The notes under the pieces: generated by a model
Database searches by the model: none
The model's input: the letters and a program-made list of their open reading frames with translations, nothing else
What the model was told of the DNA's origin: nothing
Translations under genes and position numbers: made by a program
Assembly (NCBI RefSeq): GCF_900182545.1
Contig: NZ_FXTJ01000004.1
Location: forward strand, 1-64,000
From: Geodermatophilus aquaeductus
GTDB taxonomy: Bacteria > Actinomycetota > Actinomycetes > Mycobacteriales > Geodermatophilaceae
Length of the DNA stretch: 64,000 nt
Direction: 5' to 3'
Shown here: piece by piece, positions 25,199 to 34,879 of the stretch
Layout of the letters: the number at the start of each line of letters is the position of its first letter
Numbering within the stretch: the first letter of the stretch is position 1

Positions 25199-27343
25199 TC
25201 ACGTTCTGAAGAAGAGCCCGGCTTCGAGCCCGAAGCGCAGGTAGGTGTCCAGCTGCGAGGTCAGGTTCGCCTTCCGTCGGTGCTGTCCGAGGAACCCGAA
25301 CGCGCCCATCTCGCCCTCGTCCTCGGCGCCGGTCAGGATCTCGGGTGGGCAGTCGGCCGCCAACTGACCCAACGCGGGGTCCGCCGGCTGCACGGAGGTG
25401 AAGGTCGGCGCGATCCTCGAGGCGCCCGCCAGGTCCACGGGCTGGCACCGGTACCGGCGCGGTGACCGCGACTCCAGTGGCAGGTAGGAGAAGCGCAGGC
25501 AGCCCTGCTGGCGGACCTGGACGTCGACCAGGCCCCGCAGGATCGAGTCGCTGCCCGCGAGGCTCCGGGCGCGCGTGCGGCCCAGGATCGTGCAGGCCTG
25601 CACCTCCACGTGCGCCGAGGCCGCATCGACGGCGGGTGCGTCGAGCTCGCAGTCGGCGTGCACGATGCAGTCGGTCAGCCCCAGCCCCGGAACCCCCGTC
25701 AGCCGGACCTGGGCGCAGATCGTCCGCAGCAGGCGCACGGTCAGCCGAGGGTCGTCGGTGGCGTCGACCACGCCGCCGTCCGGCCCGTACTCCCGCTGGG
25801 CAGCGAGGAAGGTGCAGTTGGTGACGACGAGGCTGCCGAGGTTCCCCCGAGCGACGGTCAGCCCGCCCTCCACCGAGAAGCCGCTGAGCACGAACCCGCA
25901 CGGGGACTCCTCGTCGCTGCCCGTGCCGGTGACGTGGATGCTGCCGATCAGGTGCGGCCACACCCGGCTTGCCACGAAGCTGCCGGGTCGACGGGCGCGC
26001 ATCCCCGGCACGTCGGGGCTCTCGCGCTCCGGCCAGTAGGCGGCCACGAGGAGCAGCCGGTCACCGGCCTCCACCTCGATGCTGACGTCCTCGGTGTACG
26101 TGGCGCTGTCGGTCACCGCGATGATGCCGACCTGGCCGCCGGCCCGGCGTGGGCGGGCGTTCCACAGCCGCACTGCGTCCCCGATGGTGCGGACGATCCG
26201 ACCGGGGACCGGCTCGAGGTCACGGCCGACGCCGACCTGCCAGCCTCCCTCGTGCTGCCAGGTCGCCTGGTCCGGCCACGGCCGCCCGGCGACGGTCAGG
26301 CCGTCAGCGAGGGTCGCCCGGCGCTCGTACGGTCCGGCGCCGAGGTCGCCCGGGAAGCCGTAGGCGTAGTCGACCAGCACCCGGCGCGGGGGAACGCCCG
26401 GCGGAAGGGTGAGGCGGCCGAGCACGGGGTCCACCGCGACGGTGCCCCCCGCGGCCGGCCGGCTCCAGGTGCTCAGGTCCGCGCAGATCAGCGAGCGCGG
26501 ATCGACCGGTCGCCCGTCCACCTGGACCCGGAGGGCGGGTGTCGGCTCGGCGAAGAAGACCGGCGTCGCGTCCGGGTCCGTCCGCAGTGCCGTCAGCTCG
26601 TCGTGCAGGGCGCGTCGCCGGAGCTGCCCGGGCACGTCGACCTCCTCGGCGAGATGGGTCAGCGCCGGCTCGGTCCTGGGCCGGTTGAACAGCGGCACGT
26701 CCCGCCCGGCCGGGTCGAAGGTCCACTGCCCGAGGTCCTGGTCGACCGCCCGCGCGTCGGCGCCGGCGACGGCGTAGGCGCCAAGACGCCAGAGGTGGAG
26801 ACCGACGTGCGGGATGCCGTGCCTGCCGCGTCCGGTGTCGATGTGCCGGACGTCGACCGTGTGCGCGGTCCGGTCGAACGGCGTGCCGATGAGCTCCAGC
26901 GGTGCGGAGTCGCGCAGATCCGGCGTCCGCACGTTCGCCGGCCGGATGTGGTCGAGGTGCTGCGTCGTGCCGAGCAGTTGGAAGTACTCGACCACGCGCG
27001 CGGGCCACCCGGTCGCGTCCCGGGCCACCTGCTCGAGCACCGCCGGGGTGCCCTTGCGCCGTCGGTAGGCGAGCGTGTTGGCGACCAGCGCACGCCGGCT
27101 GAGACCCCCGCCGACGACGGAGCTCAGTCCCTGCACGCCCAGCAGGTCGGCGATGTAGGGCACCACCCACTCGTCGCAGGTCTCGATGAACCAGTCGTCG
27201 TACATCCCGTCGACGTCGTCGACGAGCCGGCGCCACTCCTCCTCCACGATGCCGAGCAGCGCCTCCAGCGGTCCGCCCCGCTCGGTGTCCCGGATGCGGT
27301 GGATCGCCGGCAGCAGGTCGTACACGGGGGATCCGCCGGTCAT
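25199..27343 (-). CDS. eCIS baseplate protein, phage tail protein I-like
   Basis: A 714-residue protein. The first ~150 residues are the gpI-type baseplate domain (YDLLPAIHRIRDTERGGPLE, DDWFIETCDEWVVPYIADLL, ANTLAYRRRKGTPAVLEQVA). The rest is a long strand-rich extension with many Cys, probably beta-helix or jelly-roll modules on the outside of the baseplate. Afp/PVC loci have a similar large protein next to the gpJ-like proteins. The ATG at 27343 overlaps the previous stop (ATGA) and has GGAGGAG 10 bp upstream, which decides it over longer frames. Confidence 0.85.
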   Translation of the reverse strand: MTGGSPVYDLLPAIHRIRDTERGGPLEALLGIVEEEWRRLVDDVDGMYDDWFIETCDEWVVPYIADLLGVQGLSSVVGGGLSRRALVANTLAYRRRKGTPAVLEQVARDATGWPARVVEYFQLLGTTQHLDHIRPANVRTPDLRDSAPLELIGTPFDRTAHTVDVRHIDTGRGRHGIPHVGLHLWRLGAYAVAGADARAVDQDLGQWTFDPAGRDVPLFNRPRTEPALTHLAEEVDVPGQLRRRALHDELTALRTDPDATPVFFAEPTPALRVQVDGRPVDPRSLICADLSTWSRPAAGGTVAVDPVLGRLTLPPGVPPRRVLVDYAYGFPGDLGAGPYERRATLADGLTVAGRPWPDQATWQHEGGWQVGVGRDLEPVPGRIVRTIGDAVRLWNARPRRAGGQVGIIAVTDSATYTEDVSIEVEAGDRLLLVAAYWPERESPDVPGMRARRPGSFVASRVWPHLIGSIHVTGTGSDEESPCGFVLSGFSVEGGLTVARGNLGSLVVTNCTFLAAQREYGPDGGVVDATDDPRLTVRLLRTICAQVRLTGVPGLGLTDCIVHADCELDAPAVDAASAHVEVQACTILGRTRARSLAGSDSILRGLVDVQVRQQGCLRFSYLPLESRSPRRYRCQPVDLAGASRIAPTFTSVQPADPALGQLAADCPPEILTGAEDEGEMGAFGFLGQHRRKANLTSQLDTYLRFGLEAGLFFRT

Positions 27344-29808
27344 GGTGACATCTCCTCCAGCTCGATCTCGGCCGCGTCGAGGAGCAGCAGCTGAGCCGGG
27401 CAGACCCGGTCCCGCGCGCCGGGACACGGGTAGAAGTGGGCGTCACGGGCGAGGAGCACCTCGTGGACGGTGGGCGCCTCGTGCGCCAGGTGCAGCGCGG
27501 TCAGGACGACGGCGACGACTCCTGGCACGGACTGGATCGACGTCACCACCTCCGCGGCGCTGACGGGCTGCCCGAACGAGCGCCGGTCGGCTCCGAAGGC
27601 CGCGCGCACGGCGGCCTCTACCGCAGCCTCGACGTCGGACCGGACCCGCGCCGGGTCGGTGAGCAGCGCCGCGGCCACCCGGAACGGCTGCAAGTCCACG
27701 CTGTCGATCCGCAGCCGGTCCGCGTCACCCCCGAAGCCCGTGATCGCGTCGCGCAGGTTGCCGACCGTCGTCGCGTCGACCGCCGATCCGTCGGCGGTTG
27801 CCACGGTCAGGTGCACGAGGAGGCTGGTCCGCACCCGCAGCGCCACCGCCCGCGCCTTCCCGATGCCGATGAAGGCACGCGCGAAGTCCTCGTGGTCCCG
27901 CACCGAGACGACCCGGTCGAGGGTCAGCACGGTGAGCGGCGCGTTGGCCCGGGCGTCGTCCAGGCCCTCCGGGGCCAACCCGCCGGCGGCCGGCAGCGGG
28001 TTGGTCACCGAGGCGATGCCCAGCGGGCGCTGCGGCAGCAGCGTCAGGGCGTCCGCCGCCACGTCGCCGTCCGGACCGATGCCGCTGCGGTACCGCGCGC
28101 GGACGTTCTCCTGGCCGGTCGGCAGCCGGGAACCTCGGACCCCGTCGCCGAAGAGGACGGTGGCCCGGGACTCGTCGTCGATGCGGACCACGTACACCTG
28201 GTCGTGGGGGCCGGCGAGGAACAGCGACGGCACCTCCGCCCACAGCACCCCGTCGACCCGGACCTCCAGCGTGCTGGCCACCCCGTTGGTCGTCGCCGCC
28301 GAGACGTGGGTCAGGTCGGGCTTGCGCAGCACGAAGGTCTGGTAGGTGGCCGTGCCGTCGCCGCTGCCCAGCACCTCGTCCTCCACCGTCTCCCCGTGGG
28401 TCGCGGGGACGACGTTGCCCAGGATGCGGACCGACTCCCGACGCAGCTCCGGCAGCGCCGGGGCGAACGTCGTCTCCACCCCCGGGCCTTCACTGACGGT
28501 CGCCCGACGGACGACGGGGAGATCGGCCTTCGTCGTGCCTCTCACGAGCACCGTGGCCCGCTCGATGAGTGGCGGCTGCCCGTCGACTTCCACGGCCTTA
28601 CCCGCCGGGACCAGCTCCGGCAGGGGCTCTTCGGCGAGCCCGAGCGGTTCCGTCTGGGTGTGCACGACGGCCTGCCGTCGGTCGAAGGCGGCCAGGCCGT
28701 CCACCCGGTCCAACTCGACCCGTGTCGTCCGGGCCGTGATGCCGAAGTCCGCCCCCGCTGCAAGCTCGGCATCCTCGACCGTGTACACCGCCGGGGCCTG
28801 GCCGGGCTGGGTGAGCACCAGCCAGGAGCCCGGAGCCACGGCTGGATAGGCGGCGTCCAGGTCGATCACGGCGGGCTCGTTCGCGCCAGGGAGACCGAAC
28901 CTCGGCCAGGTGACGAAGTCGCCCTGCCTGCCGGGAAGGGCGTAGCGCCGACGGATGATCGTGGGCATGCTGCGCCAGTCGGCGGCGTTCTGGCCGAAGA
29001 TCGAGGCTCGTAGCCGGAAGGCATGCACCACGGTCGTGGCCTGGCCGGCCGGGGCTTCGTCGAGGGGCTCGTCCCAGGAGACGAGGGTCGTCGACGGCTG
29101 GTCCGGACGAGCCGAGGGCTGTGGGTCGACCGCCCGCAGGACCCGGAACTCGCGGCACCTGTCGGCTACCGGAGCATCGGCCACCTCCCGGACGACGAGG
29201 ACGGCGTCACCGGGTCGAAGGCCGGTCGTCACGCCGGCGAGGTACAGGCTCTTCTGTCCGGCGCGGACCCCCTGTGGTTGCCGCAGAGGCAGCCCCACCT
29301 CGTTCAGCTCGACCAGCGCGGGCAGCGCCCCGGAGGTCTCGAACGTCTGTGACCGCTGGCCCTGCCCGGGGACGCTGAGCACCTTGGTGCGCTCGGGCAC
29401 GACCGCGCTGGTCGGGGCGCCCGGCGCGGCGTCGACGGTGAACACGAGGTCCGTCGTCGCCGCGACGCCCGGGCGCAGCTCGTAGCCGATGGCCCGGGCG
29501 AGCTCGAGCACCGAGCGGCGCTCGGTCGCCGTACGGAGGAACCCCTCGTTGACGATGCGTTCCTGGTAGAAGGTGACCACGTCCGCGACCGTGGCCCAGG
29601 CGTCCAGCAGCGCCACCGACGGGTCCTCCGGGTCGCGCGTGGTCAACGTCGGCAGGACGGTCGCGAGCCGCGCCAGCATGCGTCGCAGCACCGTCACCTG
29701 GGTGCCGCTGCGGTAGGCCAGCGCCGAGAGCCCCGAGCGGTTGGTGAGCGCACTGTCGACCGGGGCCGCGCCGCAGCAACCGCAGTCGTCGGAGGTCGTT
29801 CCGCTCAT
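27340..29808 (-). CDS. eCIS baseplate wedge protein, gpJ-like (second copy)
   Basis: An 822-residue putative baseplate assembly protein. The N-terminal part holds PEDPSVALLDAWATVADVVT and FYQERIVNEGFLRTATERRS, the wedge-protein start shared by Afp11/Afp12-type proteins. The C-terminal third has the gpJ-like region (ITGFGGDADRLRIDSVDLQP, AAVEAAVRAAFG, FGQPVSAAEVVTSIQSVPGV). It forms the wedge that joins the hub to the sheath. A CGCCG motif lies near the N-terminus. The start is two bases after the stop of the first gpJ-like gene. Confidence 0.85.
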   Translation of the reverse strand: MSGTTSDDCGCCGAAPVDSALTNRSGLSALAYRSGTQVTVLRRMLARLATVLPTLTTRDPEDPSVALLDAWATVADVVTFYQERIVNEGFLRTATERRSVLELARAIGYELRPGVAATTDLVFTVDAAPGAPTSAVVPERTKVLSVPGQGQRSQTFETSGALPALVELNEVGLPLRQPQGVRAGQKSLYLAGVTTGLRPGDAVLVVREVADAPVADRCREFRVLRAVDPQPSARPDQPSTTLVSWDEPLDEAPAGQATTVVHAFRLRASIFGQNAADWRSMPTIIRRRYALPGRQGDFVTWPRFGLPGANEPAVIDLDAAYPAVAPGSWLVLTQPGQAPAVYTVEDAELAAGADFGITARTTRVELDRVDGLAAFDRRQAVVHTQTEPLGLAEEPLPELVPAGKAVEVDGQPPLIERATVLVRGTTKADLPVVRRATVSEGPGVETTFAPALPELRRESVRILGNVVPATHGETVEDEVLGSGDGTATYQTFVLRKPDLTHVSAATTNGVASTLEVRVDGVLWAEVPSLFLAGPHDQVYVVRIDDESRATVLFGDGVRGSRLPTGQENVRARYRSGIGPDGDVAADALTLLPQRPLGIASVTNPLPAAGGLAPEGLDDARANAPLTVLTLDRVVSVRDHEDFARAFIGIGKARAVALRVRTSLLVHLTVATADGSAVDATTVGNLRDAITGFGGDADRLRIDSVDLQPFRVAAALLTDPARVRSDVEAAVEAAVRAAFGADRRSFGQPVSAAEVVTSIQSVPGVVAVVLTALHLAHEAPTVHEVLLARDAHFYPCPGARDRVCPAQLLLLDAAEIELEEMSP

Positions 29809-29810
29809 GG

Positions 29811-32249
29811 TCACAGCCCCCCCACCATGACGAACTCGATCCGGCCGTTCTCCGGCTCGTTGGGATCGCTGTCGCACCGGGCGATCTCGAGCCGGTCCAT
29901 CGAGATGCGGCCCGACGTCCGCTCGCCCGCCGCCGGCCGACCCCAGCGCCGGAACCGGTTGGGACTGCCCGGTCCCTCCTCGGTCTCCACCCAGCGGACC
30001 CCGTCGACGGACATCACGGCTGCCACGACCTCGCTCAGGAAGACCGGCTGGCCGAAGGTGAAGTTGTCCGGGTGGAAGAAGCCGCGGCCGCCGCCGGGCA
30101 GGTCACCCGCGGAGAAGCGGTCGACCAGAGCACGTCTCACGCCGGCGCGGAAGTGCCCCTCCACCACGCAGACGGTGAGCACGATGTCCAGCGACACCGC
30201 GACCGGGGCGTCCACCGCCACGTCAAGCCCCGCCATTCGGAACGGCTCGAGGAACGCGGCCAGCTCGCTCCGGAAGCCGGGGTCCACCGGGTCGCCGCGA
30301 CGCCGGTCCACGGTCACGAACTCGGTGTACCAGGACCCCGTCCAGCGCCGGGTGGCCGCAGCCCGCTGGACCTGCGGGTGCCGCCCGGCGACGGTTCCGT
30401 AGTCGGCGTCGGTGACCGCGCGCTGCTGCACCCGGAAGGCCTGCGGCGCCCACTGCCGCACCTGCTCCACCGGCTCCGGGTCCTCCCCGCCCTGGGCCGG
30501 CAGCGGGTTGCGCACCCACAGGCCCGGCACCTGCGTGGCGAGCACGGTGAGGACGTCAGGGCCGACGTTCCCGGCCCGGCCACCGCCGACCCGGTAGCTG
30601 ACGCGGAAGCTGTCGCCCGACAGCGGTCGCCGGCCGAGGACGTCGTCGCCGAAACGCAGGTGCGCCCGGCCGTCGTCCTCCATCTCGACCACGAACTCCG
30701 GCTCGAAGCGGTCGCTGCCCAGCAGGTCCGGGCGCACCGTCCAGTCGTCCCTGCCATCGCTGAGCCGGACGACCTGGGGCACAGCCTCCTCGGGACGCGC
30801 GAGGAGAGCGTCGACGGCCGGAGCCGCGCGGGCCCGGTCGTGGTCGTACGGGACCGCGTGCGCCAGTCCCGGCTGGTCGACCGTGGGGCGGTAGTCCCCG
30901 CGGTCGGGGACCTGCTCCGGGACCAGGGGCTCGGGCCCGACGAGGCGTCCGTGCTCGACGAGGACGACGTTGCCCCTGGCCACCGACGCGCCGAGCGGCT
31001 CCTCGCAGCGGCCACGCGGGAACAGCCGCAGGCACAGCGGGAACGGCAGTTCGTCCTCGGCCCGCCAGGCCACGTCCACCAGGTCCGCGCCGGTGAGGGG
31101 GTCGCGACGGTCACGCGGGTCCGCCACGAGCCGCACGGCCCACCGGTGCGACCTGTCAGCGCCGGCCGCAGCGCCGTCGCCGTCGAGCACCTCTTCGAGG
31201 AGCAGCACGTCCCCCGCGTGGAGGTCCAGCTCGGAGCAGGTGCCGCGCAGGGTCGCCCGCGTGGCCCCGCGCGGCAGGCAGCTGTCCGGCTCGCCCCAGG
31301 TGTAGAAGTCGATCGCCGACCGGGAGGCCCGCACCGTGAGGTCGTGCAGGGTGTGGAAGACGACGGACCCGTCGGCGGCGTGCACCTCGGTGCCTCTGAC
31401 GAGGGTGGTGCCGTCCGCGGCCTCGTCCGCCTCCACCACCAGCCACGTCCGGGACGCCGCGCCGTTGTGCATCCGGTAGTCGAGCAGCCGCGCGTGCCGC
31501 GCCACCGACACCCGCCGCCGGGCGGTGCCCAGGTAGGCCTCGGCGGAGACCGCGTCCTGGGCGTACGCGAGGTGGTCCCCGAGGTAGGCGAACAGCTCGA
31601 CGAGCGTCACACCAAGATCGGCGACGTTGCGGTCGGCCCAGCGCGGGAGCACGAGGGAGAGCCGGTCGAGCAGCAGCTGGCGCAGTCCGGTGAAGTCGCG
31701 GTTGAGGTAGTCGATCGTCGGCTCCGGCAGCCGCTCGGGCGGGCACGGAGCCGGGACCGGGCAGTCGAAGTCGGTCGGACAGTCGACCTTGAAACCGAAG
31801 TCGGCGGCGGCCAGCCGCGGATCGAACTCGTACCGGTCCGGCTCGACCACCACGAGCCGGTACCCGGAGAAGTCACCCGACGAGCTCGTCCGCACCACCA
31901 GCAGGGTCTCTGGGTCCGGCAGCGCGCAGAAGGCCTCGGCGTCCTGGGCGGTCACCAGGCCCGTGTCCCGCGCGGCTGCCAGGCCGCTGGCGACGACCGC
32001 CCACTGCACCCGGACCGGGTTGACCGCCGGGTCCGCCCGAACGCCGCCCTGCACCTCGAGATCAGCGGAGCCGAGATCGGCGGGCACCGGGAGAAGGCAG
32101 CGGACGAGGAGCGTGCGTTGCGCGGGGACGTCCGGCGGGTGCCCCGCGTCCACCTCGAGGTGGTCGATGCCGTTGAGCCACCCGCCCCCGCGGGTCTCGT
32201 CGAGCCGGGGCCCGGCCTTCGCGTACCGGTGCTCGTGCATCCCGGTCAC
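29811..32249 (-). CDS. eCIS baseplate wedge protein, gpJ-like (first copy)
   Basis: An 812-residue protein with a unique N-terminal domain (GGGWLNGIDHLEVDAGHPPD, about 1-170) followed by the wedge core (TIDYLNRDFTGLRQLLLDRL, VADLGVTLVELFAYLGDHLA, YAQDAVSAEAYLGTARRRVS). The C-terminal gpJ-like tail reads FGQPVFLSEVVAAVMSVDGV. It is the Afp11-type partner of the next gene; paired wedge proteins are usual in eCIS. The GTG at 32249 overlaps the gp25 gene stop (GTGA) and has GAGG upstream. An ATG three codons later is the alternative. Confidence 0.87.
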   Translation of the reverse strand: MTGMHEHRYAKAGPRLDETRGGGWLNGIDHLEVDAGHPPDVPAQRTLLVRCLLPVPADLGSADLEVQGGVRADPAVNPVRVQWAVVASGLAAARDTGLVTAQDAEAFCALPDPETLLVVRTSSSGDFSGYRLVVVEPDRYEFDPRLAAADFGFKVDCPTDFDCPVPAPCPPERLPEPTIDYLNRDFTGLRQLLLDRLSLVLPRWADRNVADLGVTLVELFAYLGDHLAYAQDAVSAEAYLGTARRRVSVARHARLLDYRMHNGAASRTWLVVEADEAADGTTLVRGTEVHAADGSVVFHTLHDLTVRASRSAIDFYTWGEPDSCLPRGATRATLRGTCSELDLHAGDVLLLEEVLDGDGAAAGADRSHRWAVRLVADPRDRRDPLTGADLVDVAWRAEDELPFPLCLRLFPRGRCEEPLGASVARGNVVLVEHGRLVGPEPLVPEQVPDRGDYRPTVDQPGLAHAVPYDHDRARAAPAVDALLARPEEAVPQVVRLSDGRDDWTVRPDLLGSDRFEPEFVVEMEDDGRAHLRFGDDVLGRRPLSGDSFRVSYRVGGGRAGNVGPDVLTVLATQVPGLWVRNPLPAQGGEDPEPVEQVRQWAPQAFRVQQRAVTDADYGTVAGRHPQVQRAAATRRWTGSWYTEFVTVDRRRGDPVDPGFRSELAAFLEPFRMAGLDVAVDAPVAVSLDIVLTVCVVEGHFRAGVRRALVDRFSAGDLPGGGRGFFHPDNFTFGQPVFLSEVVAAVMSVDGVRWVETEEGPGSPNRFRRWGRPAAGERTSGRISMDRLEIARCDSDPNEPENGRIEFVMVGGL

Positions 32250-32602
32250 ACCCGCCTCGTGAGGACCACGGTCTGCGGCTGCGGCGAGGGGAGGACCCGG
32301 TAGCGGACAGCCACCTGGAGCGTGGCGTCCGCGGTCGTGACCTCGACCGCCTGCACCTCGACCACGTCGGCCAGCCACTGCTGCAGGGCGCTCTGGACGA
32401 GGAACTCCGTCGCCGTCGCCACCTCCGCTCCGTTCGGCTCGAAGACGAGCCGGAGCACACCGCTGCCGAACGTCGGACGGTTCACCCGCTCCCCGGGGGC
32501 GGTGAAGAGGACCTGCTCCACGAGGTCCCGGACATGGTCGTCGGAGGTGGTCCCCGCGGTGCGGCCGCCGTCGTCCACGCGGAACGGGAAGTCGAGGTGC
32601 AT
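32246..32602 (-). CDS. eCIS gp25-like baseplate protein (Afp9)
   Basis: A 118-residue GPW/gp25 protein: LDFPFRVDDGGRT, then VEQVLFTAPGERVNRPTFGS and GVLRLVFEPN. The EPN loop and the APGER motif are diagnostic of gp25, which links wedge, sheath and tube initiator in contractile tails. Encoded immediately after the PAAR-like gene with one base between. Confidence 0.93.
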   Translation of the reverse strand: MHLDFPFRVDDGGRTAGTTSDDHVRDLVEQVLFTAPGERVNRPTFGSGVLRLVFEPNGAEVATATEFLVQSALQQWLADVVEVQAVEVTTADATLQVAVRYRVLPSPQPQTVVLTRRV

Positions 32603-32603
32603 G

Positions 32604-32924
32604 TCAGGTCCCCCTGACCCGCAGCTGGGTGACCACCACGGTCAGCGGCGTGCCGGTCGGCACGCACACCGCCTGGCTGTCCTGCAGCACGGCGGGCACG
32701 CCGCCGACCAGGACGCGGGTCGCGGCCACGACCCACTGGGCGGTCACGCACGGGCCGTTGCCGCCCGGGGGGACGAACGGGCAGCCCGCCACCACGTAGG
32801 GCACCGGCTGCGTGGCGACGGGCTGGCCGCTCACCAGGACCCGCGGGGCGGGCGACGTCGGCTGTGCCTGGCCACCGTGGGCGCAGAGCACCGTCGCGCC
32901 GAGGTGCACCATCAGGCCCGGCAT
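32604..32924 (-). CDS. eCIS PAAR-like spike tip protein
   Basis: A 106-residue protein: MPGLMVHLGATVLCAHGG, a central CPFVPPGGNGPC region and QDSQAVCVPTGTPLTVV. Cys and His residues at the ends are placed to hold a metal as in PAAR tips that sharpen the spike (Afp10-type). ATG at 32924 shares one base with the stop of the spike gene; GAGGTG lies 5 bp upstream. Confidence 0.82.
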   Translation of the reverse strand: MPGLMVHLGATVLCAHGGQAQPTSPAPRVLVSGQPVATQPVPYVVAGCPFVPPGGNGPCVTAQWVVAATRVLVGGVPAVLQDSQAVCVPTGTPLTVVVTQLRVRGT

Positions 32925-33421
32925 CACAGCACCTCGAGCGCGCCGTTGTTGAGCGACACCGAGACCGGGCTCAGCTTGACGCTCGCGGAACCGTTCGACA
33001 GCAAGATGCCCGAGGAGTCCAGGGCGATCTTCAGCGCGGTCGCCACCACGGGCGGGGACACCTCGACCGTGACCCCGCCAGACCCCGGCAGGTCGTTCAC
33101 GGTCAGGGTCAGGCCGTCGGTCTTGAACACCTTCGTCTGCGCGACGGCCGGCGTCACCGGCGCCTGACCGGGCTCCCAGAAGCACCCGGCCCAGATCGGG
33201 TGGTCCGGGTTGCCGGCCTCGAACTCGACCCACACGTTCGCGCCGTTCGGCGGGATGGCGAAGAAGCCGACGCCGTCGCCGGCGTACGGGACGCTCGGCA
33301 TGGCCCAGCTGGACCGGCCGGGCCCGAGGACGTCCGGGCAGCTCACCTGCACCCGGCCCTGCTGGTAGGGGTCGGTGTTGCTGACCACCTTGCCCCGGTG
33401 CTTGCCGAAGTACTGCCTCAT
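32924..33421 (-). CDS. eCIS spike protein, gpV/gp5-like
   Basis: A 165-residue baseplate assembly protein V. The OB-fold part reads RQYFGKHRGKVVSNTDPYQQ, GRVQVSCPDV, SSWAMPSVPYAGDGVGFFAI and ANVWVEFEAGNPDHPIWAGC, the classical gp5/VgrG OB signature. A short beta-helix tail follows (LKIALDSSGILLSNGSASVK). It forms the central needle (Afp8 C-terminal half). Start overlaps the hub gene stop (ATGA). Confidence 0.93.
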   Translation of the reverse strand: MRQYFGKHRGKVVSNTDPYQQGRVQVSCPDVLGPGRSSWAMPSVPYAGDGVGFFAIPPNGANVWVEFEAGNPDHPIWAGCFWEPGQAPVTPAVAQTKVFKTDGLTLTVNDLPGSGGVTVEVSPPVVATALKIALDSSGILLSNGSASVKLSPVSVSLNNGALEVL

Positions 33422-34557
33422 GGCGCCACCACCGCCGTCGTCGAGCCGACGCCCTCCCGGGTCAGGGTGAAGGCCTGGGTGTACTCGCCGCGCTGGATGG
33501 TGTGGGTGACCCGCTGCACGTAGTAGAGCCCGTCGTGCTGCCAACCGGCCCCGCGCAGTCCCACCAGGCCGCGGGCGGTGAGGACGTCCCCGTAGCGCAG
33601 GGCGTCCAGGCTCCCGGTCGCGGTCAGCGAGTCGGTGGATGCCTCTGCCATCCCCTGCGCCCGGGCCAGCGCCTGGGCCGTGCTGAGGCCGCTGTCCCGG
33701 AAGACCGTCGTACGCACGTTCGGCAGGTTGACCAGCCAGTCCGGCAGCGCCGCGAGCGGCGGGCGCAGGCTGCCCGCGCTGCGGACGGGCATCGCGCGGT
33801 TCGTCAGCCGGTCCTGGATCTCGCCGACGACCTGGGTCGGTGCGAGCCCGTCCGCGCGGAAGGTGATCTGCTGCACGTTGGTCTCCGCGCCGAGGTCGAC
33901 CGACAGGGCGCGCTGCGGCCGTCCGGTGCGCACGGGCGGCCCCCAGTAGGCCGTGTTCGTCATGGGCGCGGGTCCGGCGACGACGAAGAAGACGAAGCCG
34001 AAGCGGCGGGCCATCTCGGTCAGGTGCCCCAGGTCGGTGCCCTGCTGCACGGGGATCCGTTCGACGGGGACGGGCGGGTCCAGCGACGGTGGCGGCACGA
34101 CCTGCGGGACGAGGCCCAGGGACGGGTACGAGAGGATGATCCGGGTCGCGATCGCGGTCTCGTCCTGCGCCGGGTGCTCGACCGTCTTCTCCTCCAGGTC
34201 CATGAGCACGCTGACGTCCTCGCCGGTGACCGTCAGCCGTGTGGCTCCGGGGGTCGAGCCCGGCGTCACCTCGCGGTGGGTGATGACGCCGTCCATCAGG
34301 ACCCTCGGGGTCCCCGCGAACGTGACCACCAGGACGACTCGGTGGAACGGGCGGAGGAGGGGCAGCCGCAGCAGCGGGAAGTCCAGCAGGTCGGCCGGCC
34401 CGGTGCGCCCAGCGGCGAGCACGAGCTGGAAGCCGGAGCGGGCGGTGTCCGACGTGGTGACCTCGACCCGTTCCAGCGCGTCCACCAGCAGCGGAGGCGC
34501 GGGTACCGCCAGCTGGGGCCCGGTCAGCAGGGTCAGGGTCGTGTTGAGCACCGCCAT
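33418..34557 (-). CDS. eCIS baseplate hub protein, gpD/gp27-like
   Basis: A 379-residue protein of the phage late control D/VgrG N-terminal group. Signature stretches are SGFQLVLAAGRTG, FAGTPRVLMDGVITHREVTP, RIPVQQGTDLGHLTEMARRF and YYVQRVTHTIQRGEYTQAFT. It builds the trimeric hub that carries the spike. In Afp/PVC hub and spike are fused in Afp8; here they are two coupled genes. GGGAGGACGCG precedes the ATG. Confidence 0.9.
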   Translation of the reverse strand: MAVLNTTLTLLTGPQLAVPAPPLLVDALERVEVTTSDTARSGFQLVLAAGRTGPADLLDFPLLRLPLLRPFHRVVLVVTFAGTPRVLMDGVITHREVTPGSTPGATRLTVTGEDVSVLMDLEEKTVEHPAQDETAIATRIILSYPSLGLVPQVVPPPSLDPPVPVERIPVQQGTDLGHLTEMARRFGFVFFVVAGPAPMTNTAYWGPPVRTGRPQRALSVDLGAETNVQQITFRADGLAPTQVVGEIQDRLTNRAMPVRSAGSLRPPLAALPDWLVNLPNVRTTVFRDSGLSTAQALARAQGMAEASTDSLTATGSLDALRYGDVLTARGLVGLRGAGWQHDGLYYVQRVTHTIQRGEYTQAFTLTREGVGSTTAVVAP

Positions 34558-34569
34558 CGCGTCCTCCCC

Positions 34570-34878
34570 TCACACCTGGGGGACCGGGATGCGCAGGAGC
34601 TCGCCGATGCGATCCGCAGCGGTGAGCTCGTCGGGGTGGATGACGAGGCCGGCGTCGCAGATGCGCCAGAACTGCGTGGGGTCGCCGAGGTACCTGGCCG
34701 TCACCACGTCCAGGCGGTCGCCGCGGGTGACGGGGTGCTCGGCCAGCGTCGCCAGGGTCGAGGGCTGCGGCGGGAAGCGTCGGCCCAGGTAGCGCACCGT
34801 GCGGGATCCACCGACACCGTCCGGCACCGTCGTGGTGGCGATCGGCATGAGGGCGTACCGACTCGTCGGATCGACCAC
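34570..34878 (-). CDS. LysM-domain baseplate protein
   Basis: A 102-residue protein whose core is a LysM-like module: VTRGDRLDVVTARYLGDPTQ, FWRICDAG, and RIGELLRIPVP. In Afp7/Pvc7 a LysM lies at the C-terminus of the tube-initiator protein. Here it is a separate gene one base after the CIS_tube gene, so the ancestral fusion is split or was never made. GTG start. Confidence 0.85.
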   Translation of the reverse strand: MVDPTSRYALMPIATTTVPDGVGGSRTVRYLGRRFPPQPSTLATLAEHPVTRGDRLDVVTARYLGDPTQFWRICDAGLVIHPDELTAADRIGELLRIPVPQV

Positions 34879-34879
34879 G

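Noticed and set aside
23054..25465. An 803-codon plus-strand open frame
   Set aside because: It is antisense to the DUF6519 gene and has Arg/Gly/Pro-biased sequence with no family pattern. Many such long shadows occur in this GC-rich DNA (also 25610-27394, 27436-29013, 30072-32303).
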